14,294 nt of DNA from JAJFVC01 sp039698075 (GCA_039698075.1 JBDKTJ010000168.1:1-14294), one strand, 5' to 3'; shown: positions 6,546 through 14,078, counted from the first letter of the stretch. The notes: generated from the sequence alone by a model not told the origin. Made by a program: numbers and translations.

Positions 6546-7013
6546 TCACTCTCCGAACGCCAGCCGCGCGATCTTTGGGTGCACGAGCCGTTCGAAATCC
6601 TTGAACGGGAGCCGGAGCAGCTCGGTGTGCGAGCCGGCGTTGAAGACAATCTCCTCGTCGGCCGTCAGCAACGTCGAAACGTACACCTCCATGTCGAACA
6701 GATTGCCGAACGGCGGCATCGCTCCGACTTCGCAACCGGGAAACATGTCCCGAAACGCTTGCTCGCTGGCAAGCTGGACTTTCTGCGCGCCCGACGCCTC
6801 GACGAGCAGATCGAAGCTGATTTTGCGCGAGGCCGGCAACACCGCCATCGCCAGTCGACCGTCCAACGTGACCATGACCGTTTTGGCCAGTTCCCGACCG
6901 CGGACGTGGGCCGCCGCCGCGATTTCCTGCGCCGTGTAGGCCGGCGAGTGGTTGATCGTCACGTACCGGACCTGCTGGCCGTCGAGATATTCTTTCAGTT
7001 TTCGGAGCGGCAG
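6546..7013 (-). CDS. YbaK/ProX-type aminoacyl-tRNA deacylase (CTG start)
   Basis: The YbaK/aminoacyl-tRNA editing domain fills the protein: HSPAYTAQEIAAAAHVRGRE (22-41), LAKTVMV with the conserved lysine K44, MAVLPASRKISFDLL, GAMPPFGNLF and FNAGSHTELLRLPFKDFERL near the C-terminus. Family role: hydrolysis of mischarged aminoacyl-tRNAs, in the cytosol; the exact amino acid cannot be told. The first GTG in frame (6962) would cut off the first helix and strand. The frame continues upstream as LPLRKLKEYLDGQQVRY, which matches the usual family N-terminus, and AAGGAG (7021-7026) lies exactly 7 bases before CTG 7013. I therefore place the start at CTG, giving 155 residues. Sequencing error at that codon, or initiation at the adjacent ATC, are alternatives. 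Confidence 0.85.
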   Translation of the reverse strand: MPLRKLKEYLDGQQVRYVTINHSPAYTAQEIAAAAHVRGRELAKTVMVTLDGRLAMAVLPASRKISFDLLVEASGAQKVQLASEQAFRDMFPGCEVGAMPPFGNLFDMEVYVSTLLTADEEIVFNAGSHTELLRLPFKDFERLVHPKIARLAFGE

Positions 7014-7020
7014 GATTTGA

Positions 7021-7026
7021 CTCCTT
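7021..7026 (-). promoter_or_regulatory. Ribosome binding site supporting a CTG start
   Basis: AAGGAG on the minus strand with 7 bases to CTG (7013-7011). No ATG, GTG or TTG lies within normal distance; the nearest in-frame GTG is 58 bases away. Confidence 0.65.
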
Positions 7027-7172
7027 CCTGAGTCAGGCCATCGTCGGCGGCCTGGTTCCCCCCAACCTATTGGCAGCCCACCTCATTACAACTGTACGCC
7101 CGACCGATCCGCCGGTCACGTCCGGTCGTAATTTTCGCACAACGCCCCCTCAATCTAGTTATTCACATCGCT

Positions 7173-7201
7173 CTTGCCCAAACTCGGGCGTCTCTTTATA
7201 C
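7173..7201 (+). promoter_or_regulatory. Sigma-70-type promoter for the secretin-like gene
   Basis: TTGCCC (7173-7178), 17-base spacer, TATACT (7196-7201; one mismatch to TATAAT). It predicts a transcript starting near 7208 and a leader of about 45 bases before ATG 7254. Confidence 0.55.
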
Positions 7202-7253
7202 TCCGCGCCTGGATTTCTGTTTTTTGGCGGCAACGTCGGCAAGGAGGCTGGCT

Positions 7254-8474
7254 ATGTTGCGGCAATTTGGTTGGGCCACGCTGGTCCTGCTTGGGACGGT
7301 CGGGACACTTTGCGCCCAGAGTTCCATGACGACGGACGAACGGATCGCCGCGTGGCGCAAGTCGAGCGGTTTGTCGCAAGAGAAAAATCCCGTGCAACAG
7401 GCCTCGGCCCTCGAACCGATCGAGTCGAAAGCCGCATCGCCCGCCCGATTCCGCGACGGCAGCGCCGCGCTGCCCAACGACGCCGGCCAAATCTGGCGCG
7501 AATACGACATCAGCGCCTACACGACCCGCGTCACCACGACCAAGCGGCCCGAACAAGCGATCGTCGATTGGATCCTGCGCGAGACCGGCTACGAGGCGTG
7601 GCACAGCGAGCCGCTGGGCATTTTGAGCGCCAGCCCTCGCACGCTGCGCGTCTATCACACCCCGCAAATGCAAAACGTCGTGGCCGACTTGGTCGACCGG
7701 TTCGTCAGCAGCGAGGCCGCCACGTACACGTTCTCGCTGCGCGTGGTGACGCTCGACAACCCCAATTGGCGTTCGTCGGCCCAACGGCTGTTGAAATCCG
7801 TGCCGGTGCAAACGCCCGGCGCCAGCGCCTGGGTGCTGGCCAAAGAGGACGCCGCCATGTTGACCGGCCAGTTGCGACGCCGCAGCGACTATCGCGAACA
7901 CAGCTCGCCGTATCTGATGGTCAACAACGGCCAATCGACGCTGGTCTCGATGATGCGCGGGCGGCCCTACGTGCGCGACGTTCTGCTGCGGCCCGACGGA
8001 CCGCTCGGCTATGAACCGTCGCAAGGCCAGGTGGACGAAGGGTTCAATCTGGATTTCAGCCCGCTGCTGTCGGCCAACCGCCGGATGATCGACGCGGTCG
8101 TCCGCTGCGACGTCGACCAGATCGAAAAAATGATTCCCGTGTTGATGGACGTGCCGACGCGCGAGTCGCCGCATCAACGCACGAAGATCGAAGCGCCCCA
8201 GTTCACCCACTACCGCTTCTGCGAACGTTTTCGTTGGCCGATCGACCAGGTCTTGCTGGTCGGCATGGGCATGGTCGCGTTGCCGATGCCCGTCGACGGC
8301 GGTTCGCCGCTGGTGCCGGGCCTTCCGCTGCCGATCGGATCCACGCCGGCCCGCGCCGATCTGCTGGTGTTCGTCGAATGCAAAGGCGACTCGACACCGA
8401 TGGCCAACGGTCCGTCCGGCGCCGCCCCGCGAACGTCACAGCGAGAAATCAAAAACTATCGAGGACGGTATTAA
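7254..8474 (+). CDS. Exported secretin-domain-like protein
   Basis: 406 residues. ATG 7254 is chosen because AAGGAGG (7241-7247) lies 6 bases before it and the protein then opens with a signal peptide (hydrophobic 8-19, likely cut after LCA at 21). Residues 82-152 resemble a secretin N-domain: YDISAYT, then TLRVYHTPQMQNVVADLVDR, like the strand-helix repeats of GspD/PilQ. Residues 155-375 follow the secretin core order: SLRVVTLDN, SSPYLMVNNGQSTLVSMM, GFNLDFSPLLSANRRMI, then WPIDQVLLVGMGMVALP, VPGLPLPIG and ADLLVFVECKG, corresponding to the usual LGGL, VPLLGDIP and LLIFITP segments. The match is by pattern and imperfect. If correct, it is a short secretin (family members are often 500-700 residues), perhaps unable to form a full outer-membrane gate. 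It converges with an ExeA-like ATPase gene 21 bases away. Confidence 0.6.
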   Translation: MLRQFGWATLVLLGTVGTLCAQSSMTTDERIAAWRKSSGLSQEKNPVQQASALEPIESKAASPARFRDGSAALPNDAGQIWREYDISAYTTRVTTTKRPEQAIVDWILRETGYEAWHSEPLGILSASPRTLRVYHTPQMQNVVADLVDRFVSSEAATYTFSLRVVTLDNPNWRSSAQRLLKSVPVQTPGASAWVLAKEDAAMLTGQLRRRSDYREHSSPYLMVNNGQSTLVSMMRGRPYVRDVLLRPDGPLGYEPSQGQVDEGFNLDFSPLLSANRRMIDAVVRCDVDQIEKMIPVLMDVPTRESPHQRTKIEAPQFTHYRFCERFRWPIDQVLLVGMGMVALPMPVDGGSPLVPGLPLPIGSTPARADLLVFVECKGDSTPMANGPSGAAPRTSQREIKNYRGRY

Positions 8475-8495
8475 ACCAAATGAAACTGGACGCGA

Positions 8496-9296
8496 TCAAT
8501 GAGCGGCGCTCAACTCTTGAAAAACCTCTTCGACCACGTCGGCGTCGATGCGTTTGAGTTCCTGGCCCGCCCCGGCTACCAGCGCCAGATCGGCCAGTTG
8601 CGCCGCGCGACGCGGAATCCCATGTGAAAGTTCGTGCAGTCGAGCGACCCCCGACTCGGCGAACACCGGCGACTTGCGGCCCGCCTTGGCCAACGACGTC
8701 GTTAGATATTTTTTCAAATCGGCCGAATCCCACGGCTCCAACTCGATCCGCAAATCCACCCGATCGAGCAGCCAAGGATCCAATCGCGCAACGCCCTCGT
8801 TGCGACCGGCCAAAACAATGGTCAGCCGCGCGTCGGGCGAAGGATCGAATCGGACCAGCCGCATCACCTGACGCATCACGTCCGGCTCGGCCTGATCGAC
8901 ATCGTCCAACAACACCACGGCGCCGAGCCGCTGATACCGATACTCGCAGAGCCGATCGCCGACCGTCCGCCACAACGCCGCCAGCGATCGGGTCGGGTTC
9001 AACGCCACGTGCCAATCGGACGCCAATCGCCAAAGCAACTCCGCCGGCTCGACGCCCAGCAGGCTCAATTTCGCCGTCCCAAACCCCTCGCGCCGCAGTT
9101 GCTCGCAAAACACCTCCAGCAGCAGCGACTTGCCGCTGCCCGACGGGCCCACCAACACGCCCAGCCGACGCCGTTGCTCGACAAGAAAATGCAGCCGGGC
9201 CAACGCCTCGTCGTGCGTCGGACTCTGATAAAAGAATTTCGGATCGAGCATCCCCATGAAGGGCGAGTCTGAAATGCCCCAATGTTCCTGGTACAT
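8496..9296 (-). CDS. ExeA/GspA-like AAA ATPase
   Basis: 266 residues. Seen: the family's opening MYQEHWGISDSPF and PKFFYQSPTHDEALARLHF (20-38), Walker A GPSGSGKS (50-57), Walker B VVLLDDVDQ (127-135), sensor 1 IVLAGRNE (160-167), DRVDLRIELEPW (178-189) and sensor 2 HGIPRRA (225-231). This is the ATPase domain shared by ExeA/GspA, MshM and TniB-like proteins. In ExeA it helps place the secretin through the cell wall, but full ExeA has a membrane span and a peptidoglycan-binding C-terminus that this protein lacks. Start ATG 9296 has GGAGG (9301-9305) 4 bases upstream and matches the family N-terminus; a longer in-frame reading to 9431 is rejected. The nearby secretin-like gene suggests an envelope role over a transposition role, and no transposase is present. 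Confidence 0.85.
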   Translation of the reverse strand: MYQEHWGISDSPFMGMLDPKFFYQSPTHDEALARLHFLVEQRRRLGVLVGPSGSGKSLLLEVFCEQLRREGFGTAKLSLLGVEPAELLWRLASDWHVALNPTRSLAALWRTVGDRLCEYRYQRLGAVVLLDDVDQAEPDVMRQVMRLVRFDPSPDARLTIVLAGRNEGVARLDPWLLDRVDLRIELEPWDSADLKKYLTTSLAKAGRKSPVFAESGVARLHELSHGIPRRAAQLADLALVAGAGQELKRIDADVVEEVFQELSAAH

Positions 9297-9430
9297 GACG
9301 CCTCCCGAGGCAGTATTTCCCGTATATCCGTTCTTGTCGGTACAATCGGACAGAAAACTTGAGCCGTCGCCAGGTCGTGCGATCGGCCCCGTCAAGAAAA
9401 AATCCCCCCCCGTCCGTCCCTGTCGCCACA

Positions 9431-9442
9431 CGATTGCAATCG
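9431..9442. promoter_or_regulatory. 12-bp palindrome upstream of rsmE
   Basis: CGATTGCAATCG is a perfect palindrome 48 bases before the rsmE start, in the 194-base region between divergent genes. A possible operator. The rest of this region holds a run of eight C near 9408 and a second C-rich leader next to the start. Confidence 0.3.
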
Positions 9443-9490
9443 CTAAACTGAAACCTCCAATCCCCCGTCCCTAACCTCCCGTCCCCATTC

Positions 9491-10216
9491 ATGGCCGATC
9501 GCTATTTCGTCGACGAACCCATTTCGCCCGGCCACGTGACGCTCGCCGGTCCCGAGGCCCATCATTTGATCCACGTGATGCGCGCCGCGCCGGGCATGGC
9601 GGTCGTGTTGTTCGACGGCTCGGGCGCCGAGTTTCCGGCCACGGTCGAACGAGTCGGCCGCAATGAGGTCGAACTGCTGGCCGGCGAGCGACATCCGGTC
9701 GATCGTGAATTGCCGATGGACGTAACGTTGGCCGTCGCGCTGCCGAAGGGCGACCGCCAACGATGGCTGATTGAAAAAGCGGTCGAGCTGGGCGTGACGC
9801 GGATCGTGCCGCTGCACACTCAGCGCGGCGTCGCTCAGCCCGTCGAACAAGCGATCGCACGACTTCGACGCGCGGTCGTCGAGGCGTCCAAACAGTGCGG
9901 GCGCAATCGGCTGATGTCGATCGAGTCGCCGCGCGATTGGACCGAACTGATCGAAACAACCGCCGACGCGCCCTGCCGGCTGCTGGCCCAGCCCGAGGGT
10001 TTCCATCGCGGCCCGCATTTGCCGCTGCCCGACCAACGACCGGAGCGCGTGTGGCTGGCCATCGGGCCCGAGGGCGGACTGACCGGTCAAGAGGTGTCCG
10101 CGGCCGTGCTGGTCGGCTGGCACACGGTCGACCTGGGCCCGCGAATTCTCCGGGTTGAAACCGCCGCGCTAATGCTGGCCGCCATGGTCGTCTCGTTTCC
10201 CTACGCCGCCCCGTAG
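9491..10216 (+). CDS. rsmE: 16S rRNA (uracil-1498-N3)-methyltransferase
   Basis: 241 residues, the usual RsmE length. An N-terminal PUA-like domain (1-70; HHLIHVMR at 24-31) precedes a SPOUT methyltransferase domain with KGDRQRWLIEKAVELGV (86-102), EASKQCGR (131-138), the SAM-loop IGPEGG (191-196) and LGPRILRVETA (215-225) in the trefoil knot. It methylates U1498 of 16S rRNA in the small subunit. ATG 9491 is the only sensible start; no Shine-Dalgarno precedes it, only a C-rich leader. It converges with the ROK kinase gene 60 bases downstream. Confidence 0.95.
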   Translation: MADRYFVDEPISPGHVTLAGPEAHHLIHVMRAAPGMAVVLFDGSGAEFPATVERVGRNEVELLAGERHPVDRELPMDVTLAVALPKGDRQRWLIEKAVELGVTRIVPLHTQRGVAQPVEQAIARLRRAVVEASKQCGRNRLMSIESPRDWTELIETTADAPCRLLAQPEGFHRGPHLPLPDQRPERVWLAIGPEGGLTGQEVSAAVLVGWHTVDLGPRILRVETAALMLAAMVVSFPYAAP

Positions 10217-10276
10217 TCTCCGCTCGCTCGTCCGAAGAGGCGCGGATCACAAAACGAAAAAAGGCGATGCGGTGCG

Positions 10277-11320
10277 CTACCTGCCGCGCGACAGTTTGCC
10301 GTGTTCGAGCCTTGCCATGCCCGCCGCGCCGATGTAGCCGGCGTCGCCGCCGAGCGTGGCGAAATCGATCACGGTCCGCGCGGCCAACATCGGAAACGCC
10401 CGGCGATTGACTTCCTGTTTGACCCAGCCCAAAAAGCGAAGTCCCAAGGTTGTGTCATGTCCGCCGAATGTCATGGCCCCGCCCAACAATACGCCGCTGG
10501 GGTCGATCGTGTGCATCAGATTGACGATGCCCACCGCCAAAAATCGCGCCGTCTCGGCGATCAACTGCAACGACATCGCGTCACCGGCTTCGGCCTCCTC
10601 GGCCAGCAGTTTCGGCGTCAAGGGGCATCCCTCGGCCACCCGCCGACGAAGCGAACTGGGCCGCTCCGACTCCAACGCCTCGCTCATCCGATGAATGACC
10701 GCCGTCGCGCTGGCATACGCCTCCAAATGTCCTCGCTGTCCGCAGCCGCACATTCGGGCGTCGTCGGCATAGTCGATCACCATGTGACCGCATTCCGCGC
10801 CGTGCCCATTGACGCCCTCGATCACCGTGTCGTCCACAATGATGCCGCAGCCGATGCCCGTGCCCAAGGTGAGAAACACCATGCTCCGAAAGTCTCGGCC
10901 CGAACCGATCCAAAACTCGCCATACGCGGCGGCGTTCGCATCGTTGACCAGCGTGACCGGCAGTCCGCAATGGGCGGACACCCACTCACGAAGGGGAAAC
11001 ATTTCCCAACCTTTTAAGTTGACCGGCTTAACCAAGATGCCCGACGCCGTGTCCAAGATGCCGGCCGACCCAAGCCCAACCCGCGCGATGGCCGCCGGCT
11101 GCAAGTCTGCGTCGGCAATCGCCTTCAGCACGGCCTGACCGATTCGTTGCGACGCGGCCTCCGGCCCCTTGGCGGCCTCGGTGGGAATGGAAAGCCAAGA
11201 CAACGGGCGGCCCAAATTGTCGATCACGCCGACTTTGGCCCCGGTTCCGCCAAGGTCGACGCCCACGAAGAACGGCCACTGGGCCTCGCGCATCGGAATG
11301 AACTGTCGCGTCTGCGTCAT
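10277..11320 (-). CDS. ROK-family sugar kinase (probable glucokinase)
   Basis: 347 residues from ATG 11320. Seen: phosphate loop GVDLGGTGAKVGVID (20-34), catalytic Asp127 in LVNDANAAAYGE (124-135), second phosphate loop LTLGTGIGCGI (150-160), and the zinc-site segment ECGHMV (176-181) with CGCGQRGHLEAYAS (191-204). The last differs from the usual CxCGxxGC in having His198 for the third cysteine, a conservative swap for a metal ligand. Likely reaction: ATP-dependent phosphorylation of glucose or a related sugar in the cytosol. There is no N-terminal DNA-binding domain, so it is not a NagC/XylR-type repressor. An ATG six bases upstream (11326) is also possible; GGAAGGGAG lies before both, 3 and 9 bases from its GGGAG. 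A good promoter precedes it. Confidence 0.9.
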   Translation of the reverse strand: MTQTRQFIPMREAQWPFFVGVDLGGTGAKVGVIDNLGRPLSWLSIPTEAAKGPEAASQRIGQAVLKAIADADLQPAAIARVGLGSAGILDTASGILVKPVNLKGWEMFPLREWVSAHCGLPVTLVNDANAAAYGEFWIGSGRDFRSMVFLTLGTGIGCGIIVDDTVIEGVNGHGAECGHMVIDYADDARMCGCGQRGHLEAYASATAVIHRMSEALESERPSSLRRRVAEGCPLTPKLLAEEAEAGDAMSLQLIAETARFLAVGIVNLMHTIDPSGVLLGGAMTFGGHDTTLGLRFLGWVKQEVNRRAFPMLAARTVIDFATLGGDAGYIGAAGMARLEHGKLSRGR

Positions 11321-11354
11321 GGGCATTGGCTCCCTTCCGTCATTGGAACAATTT

Positions 11355-11383
11355 ATCGTACCCTCCGGCGGTGGCACGTTCAA
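11355..11383 (-). promoter_or_regulatory. Sigma-70-type promoter for the ROK kinase
   Basis: On the minus strand, TTGAAC (11383-11378), 17-base spacer, TACGAT (11360-11355). The predicted start near 11348 gives a leader of about 28 bases. Confidence 0.45.
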
Positions 11384-11468
11384 CTATTTTTCGCACCGAA
11401 GCAGCCTTTTGTCGCATAGAAAAAGCCGTCTTTCTCGGCAAAAATCGGGAAATCCACGAAATTTGCGC

Positions 11469-11520
11469 TTGTGTCGAATGGCCGCGACGGCGACAATGCC
11501 GCCTCCTCGGAAATTTCCGA
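11469..11520 (+). promoter_or_regulatory. Possible promoter and 14-bp palindromic operator
   Basis: TCGGAAATTTCCGA (11507-11520) is a perfect 14-bp palindrome 64 bases before the thioredoxin-protease start. A weak pair TTGTGT (11469-11474) / GACAAT (11492-11497) with a 17-base spacer would put transcription start at its edge, a usual operator position. The palindrome is seen; the rest is inference. Confidence 0.35.
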
Positions 11521-11543
11521 ACGGCACTACTTCTTGTTTTCGC

Positions 11544-11563
11544 AGGCGAAATGGAATTCGCCT
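11544..11563 (+). promoter_or_regulatory. Leader hairpin before the thioredoxin-protease gene
   Basis: AGGCGAA and TTCGCCT form a perfect 7-bp stem around ATGGAA, ending 10 bases before the GGAGG at 11574-11578. It could tune translation or be incidental. Confidence 0.3.
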
Positions 11564-11584
11564 CCCACATTTTGGAGGGATCCA

Positions 11585-13069
11585 ATGGTCTCCATGCAAG
11601 TGGCCCTGGCGGCCCTGATGCTTTCGGGCGCCGGACAGACCGTGCTGTTGGATTTTTACGGCGATCATTGCGGACCGTGTCGGGCCATGCAGCCGACCGT
11701 GCAGGCGTTGGTCGACGCCGGATATCCGGTGCAACGCATCAACGTCGAAAAAAGTCAAAACCAAGCGCTCGTGTCGAAATATCGCATCGGACCGATCCCG
11801 TGCTTCGTCATGGTCGTCGACGGCCAAGAGGTGGATCGCGTGATCGGCGGCACCACCTACAGCCGGCTCGAACGGATGTGCAAGACGGGAACGTCGGCCG
11901 TCGCGCAGGCGTCCGCCATCGCGCAGAACACGCAAAACTCGCCCGTGCAGCCCGCCTCGTTCAACGCCCCAATGCCCAACGCGCAGCAACCTTTGCCGAC
12001 GACGCCCGCCTCGCCGGTCGACGCCGCCGCGTTGGCCGCCAGCGTGCGCATCCGCGTTGAAGACCCCGACGGTCACTCGTGCGGCTCGGGCACGATCATC
12101 GACGCCCGCGACGGCCAAGCCCTGATTCTCACTTGCGGCCACATTTTCCGCGACTCGAAAGGCCAAGGCCGGATCGAGGTCGATCTGTTCGGACCCAACG
12201 GCCCGCAACAGGCGGTCGGACGATTGGTTTCCTACAGCGTGCCCGACCTGAACGGCGCGGAAGGCAACGCGAAGCCCGACCTGGGCCTGATCGCCATCCA
12301 AACGCCCGGTCCCGTCACCGCGGCCCGCGTCGCACCGCCGAGCTATCGGGTGCAGCCGGGCATACCGGTCGTGAGCGTCGGTTGCAACAACGGCCAAACG
12401 CCCAGCGTGCAACACAGTCAAGTGACCTCATTGAACAAATTCGTCGGCGCGCCCAACGTCCAAGTGGCCGGCCAACCGGTCGAAGGGCGCAGCGGCGGCG
12501 GACTGTTTTCCAACGAAGGCTACATGATCGGCGTCTGCAACGCGGCCGATCCGGGCGATAAAGAAGGACTGTTCGCCGCGTTGGGTTCCATCTACGCCGA
12601 ACTGGATCAACGCCAATTGGAGTTCGTCTACAAGTCGGGCGAGAATTCGACGCAGGCCGCGCCGCCGGCGTCACTGGCCGCTGTGACGCCTCCGCCGATG
12701 CCGCTGACAATGCCGAAGTCGATGCCCAACGTGTCCGAGCCGCTCGCCATGGCGTCCATGACGTCGGCCGCCGGACCGGCCGGTTTGCGTCCGCAAGAGC
12801 AAGCCGCCCTGGACGAGATCCGCCGCCGCGTCAAAGAGGGCGCGGACGTGACCATCGTGATTCATCCGCGCAACAATCCCGACGCGAAAAGCGAAGTGCT
12901 GATGCTCGATCGCGCCTCGCGCGAGTTCCTCCAACAACTTCCGGTCGGCGCTCGCTCGAAAGACCGGCTCTGTCCCACGTCGCTCGAATTGCCGAAACCG
13001 CGCCGCGTGCTGCTGGAATGGAGCAAAACGAACCAGCCCGCAAGCGAAACCGATCCCACGCACGGCTGA
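11585..13069 (+). CDS. Thioredoxin-like / trypsin-like serine protease fusion
   Basis: 494 residues. ATG 11585 has GGAGG 6 bases upstream (11574-11578). After a short hydrophobic stretch (4-15) comes a thioredoxin-like domain (about 18-100): VLLDFYGDHCGPC with C29-G-P-C32, and the cis-proline at P72 in IGPIPCF. A Q/N/P-rich linker (104-150) leads to a chymotrypsin-fold domain (about 152-345) with the triad His186 (ILTCGH), Asp232 (KPDLGLI) and Ser303 (GRSGGG, where most have GDSGG). A second proline/methionine-rich linker (352-400) precedes a small conserved-looking C-terminal unit (401-480: EVLMLDRASREFLQQL). Likely a secreted or membrane-tethered redox-linked protease; the N-terminus is a weak signal peptide with no basic residues, so location is uncertain. 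Substrate unknown. It lies alone, divergent from the ROK gene and convergent with the aldolase. Confidence 0.85.
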   Translation: MVSMQVALAALMLSGAGQTVLLDFYGDHCGPCRAMQPTVQALVDAGYPVQRINVEKSQNQALVSKYRIGPIPCFVMVVDGQEVDRVIGGTTYSRLERMCKTGTSAVAQASAIAQNTQNSPVQPASFNAPMPNAQQPLPTTPASPVDAAALAASVRIRVEDPDGHSCGSGTIIDARDGQALILTCGHIFRDSKGQGRIEVDLFGPNGPQQAVGRLVSYSVPDLNGAEGNAKPDLGLIAIQTPGPVTAARVAPPSYRVQPGIPVVSVGCNNGQTPSVQHSQVTSLNKFVGAPNVQVAGQPVEGRSGGGLFSNEGYMIGVCNAADPGDKEGLFAALGSIYAELDQRQLEFVYKSGENSTQAAPPASLAAVTPPPMPLTMPKSMPNVSEPLAMASMTSAAGPAGLRPQEQAALDEIRRRVKEGADVTIVIHPRNNPDAKSEVLMLDRASREFLQQLPVGARSKDRLCPTSLELPKPRRVLLEWSKTNQPASETDPTHG

Positions 13070-13106
13070 GCGTTTCTGGGTGAAAAATGGCGGACAAGCA
13101 GGTCGC

Positions 13107-14078
13107 TCACAGTTCTTCGCCCGTCAGCTTGTCGTAAAAATCGACGTAGCGGTCCCGGGTGTCGCCGGTCCGCGCGGCGATCGCGGTGCGCGGATGTTGA
13201 TTCAACTGGCCCGTGATGACGTACTGCGCATACGGCCCCCACTCGACCGTCCGGCTCAACGGCAGCAACTGCTCTTCGACGACCTGATAGACCGGCCGGA
13301 TGCGAAACTTCGGATTGCGTAGGAACCCGATCAACAATTCCATCGAGCAATTGCCGGCGCCGCGTCCCAACCCGGCCATCGAGGCGTCGGCCCGCTCGGC
13401 CCCGTGAATGATCGCCTCGATCGTGTTGGCAAACGCCAACTGCTGGTTGTTGTGCGCGTGGATGCCCACTTCCTTGCCGGTGGCCTTGCCAAACTCCAGA
13501 TATTTTTTGACCAACCGCTCGACCTGCTCGGCGTACATCGAGCCGTAGCTGTCGACCACGACCAACGTGCTGGCCGGCGTCTGCGCGATCACCTCCAACA
13601 CCTGGTCCATTTCCGTGTCGGTGACGGTCGACGCGGCCATCAGATTGGCCGACACCTCGTAGCCCTTGTCGGCGGCGTCGCGGATCATGTCGACGGCCTC
13701 GGGCACTTGGTTGGCGTAAAACGCCACGCGGATCATGTCGAGCACGCTGTCGCGCTTCGGCAGGATGTCGGTCCGCCAATCGGACTTCGCGGCGTCGGCC
13801 ATCGCGGCTAGTTTCAACGGCGTCGGATTGTCGCCCACGATGCGTCGGATGTCGTCCTCGTCGCAAAACTTCCACGCGCCGTGCTTGTCGCGCGCGAAAA
13901 GTTTCTTCGACGCCTTGTAGCCGACCTCCATGTAGTCGATGCCCGCCGCCACGCAAGCGTCGTACACCGCCCGAACGAATCCGTCCTCAAAAGCGTGACT
14001 GTTGATCAACCCGCCGTCGCGGATCGTGCAATCCAAAACCTTCAAGTTCGGACGATACGTAATCCAAGGAGCGCTCAT
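13107..14078 (-). CDS. DRE-TIM aldolase-family enzyme
   Basis: 323 residues. Seen: DCTIRDGG (16-23), the D-x-T-x-R-D active-site signature of the HMG-CoA lyase/homocitrate synthase/hydroxy-oxovalerate aldolase superfamily; EVGY (51-54); VVVDSYGSM (173-181); the metal-binding GIHAHNN (205-211); and GLGRGAGN (236-243). These give a TIM barrel with a divalent-metal site that makes or breaks a C-C bond next to a keto group. The C-terminal 70 residues are not the LeuA regulatory domain or the DmpG communication domain in a form I recognise. It lies closest to 4-hydroxy-2-oxovalerate-aldolase-like proteins, but no aromatic-degradation genes are here, so the substrate is open. ATG 14078 has GGAG 8 bases upstream (14087-14090) and fits the family N-terminus; a longer frame to 14141 is rejected. 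Confidence 0.85.
   Translation of the reverse strand: MSAPWITYRPNLKVLDCTIRDGGLINSHAFEDGFVRAVYDACVAAGIDYMEVGYKASKKLFARDKHGAWKFCDEDDIRRIVGDNPTPLKLAAMADAAKSDWRTDILPKRDSVLDMIRVAFYANQVPEAVDMIRDAADKGYEVSANLMAASTVTDTEMDQVLEVIAQTPASTLVVVDSYGSMYAEQVERLVKKYLEFGKATGKEVGIHAHNNQQLAFANTIEAIIHGAERADASMAGLGRGAGNCSMELLIGFLRNPKFRIRPVYQVVEEQLLPLSRTVEWGPYAQYVITGQLNQHPRTAIAARTGDTRDRYVDFYDKLTGEEL

Noticed and set aside
7070..8014. Plus-strand frame of 314 codons and minus-strand frame 7155-8210
   Set aside because: Shadows of the secretin-like gene; highly Arg-rich, no RBS, no recognisable domain.
8496..9296. Transposition ATPase (TniB/IstB-like) of a mobile element
   Set aside because: No transposase, terminal inverted repeats or target duplication nearby; the N-terminus and neighbour fit the ExeA/GspA side of the family better.
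9402..9418. Run of eight C as a phase-variation tract
   Set aside because: It lies in non-coding DNA about 80 bases from the start of rsmE, outside a clear promoter spacer; one copy gives no evidence of length switching.
8449..9492. Minus-strand frame of 347 codons overlapping the ExeA-like gene
   Set aside because: Frame-shifted shadow; the other minus frame holds Walker A, Walker B and sensor motifs.
12862..13956. Minus-strand frame of 364 codons over the aldolase
   Set aside because: Arg/Gly-rich shadow in the wrong frame of the DRE-TIM gene.
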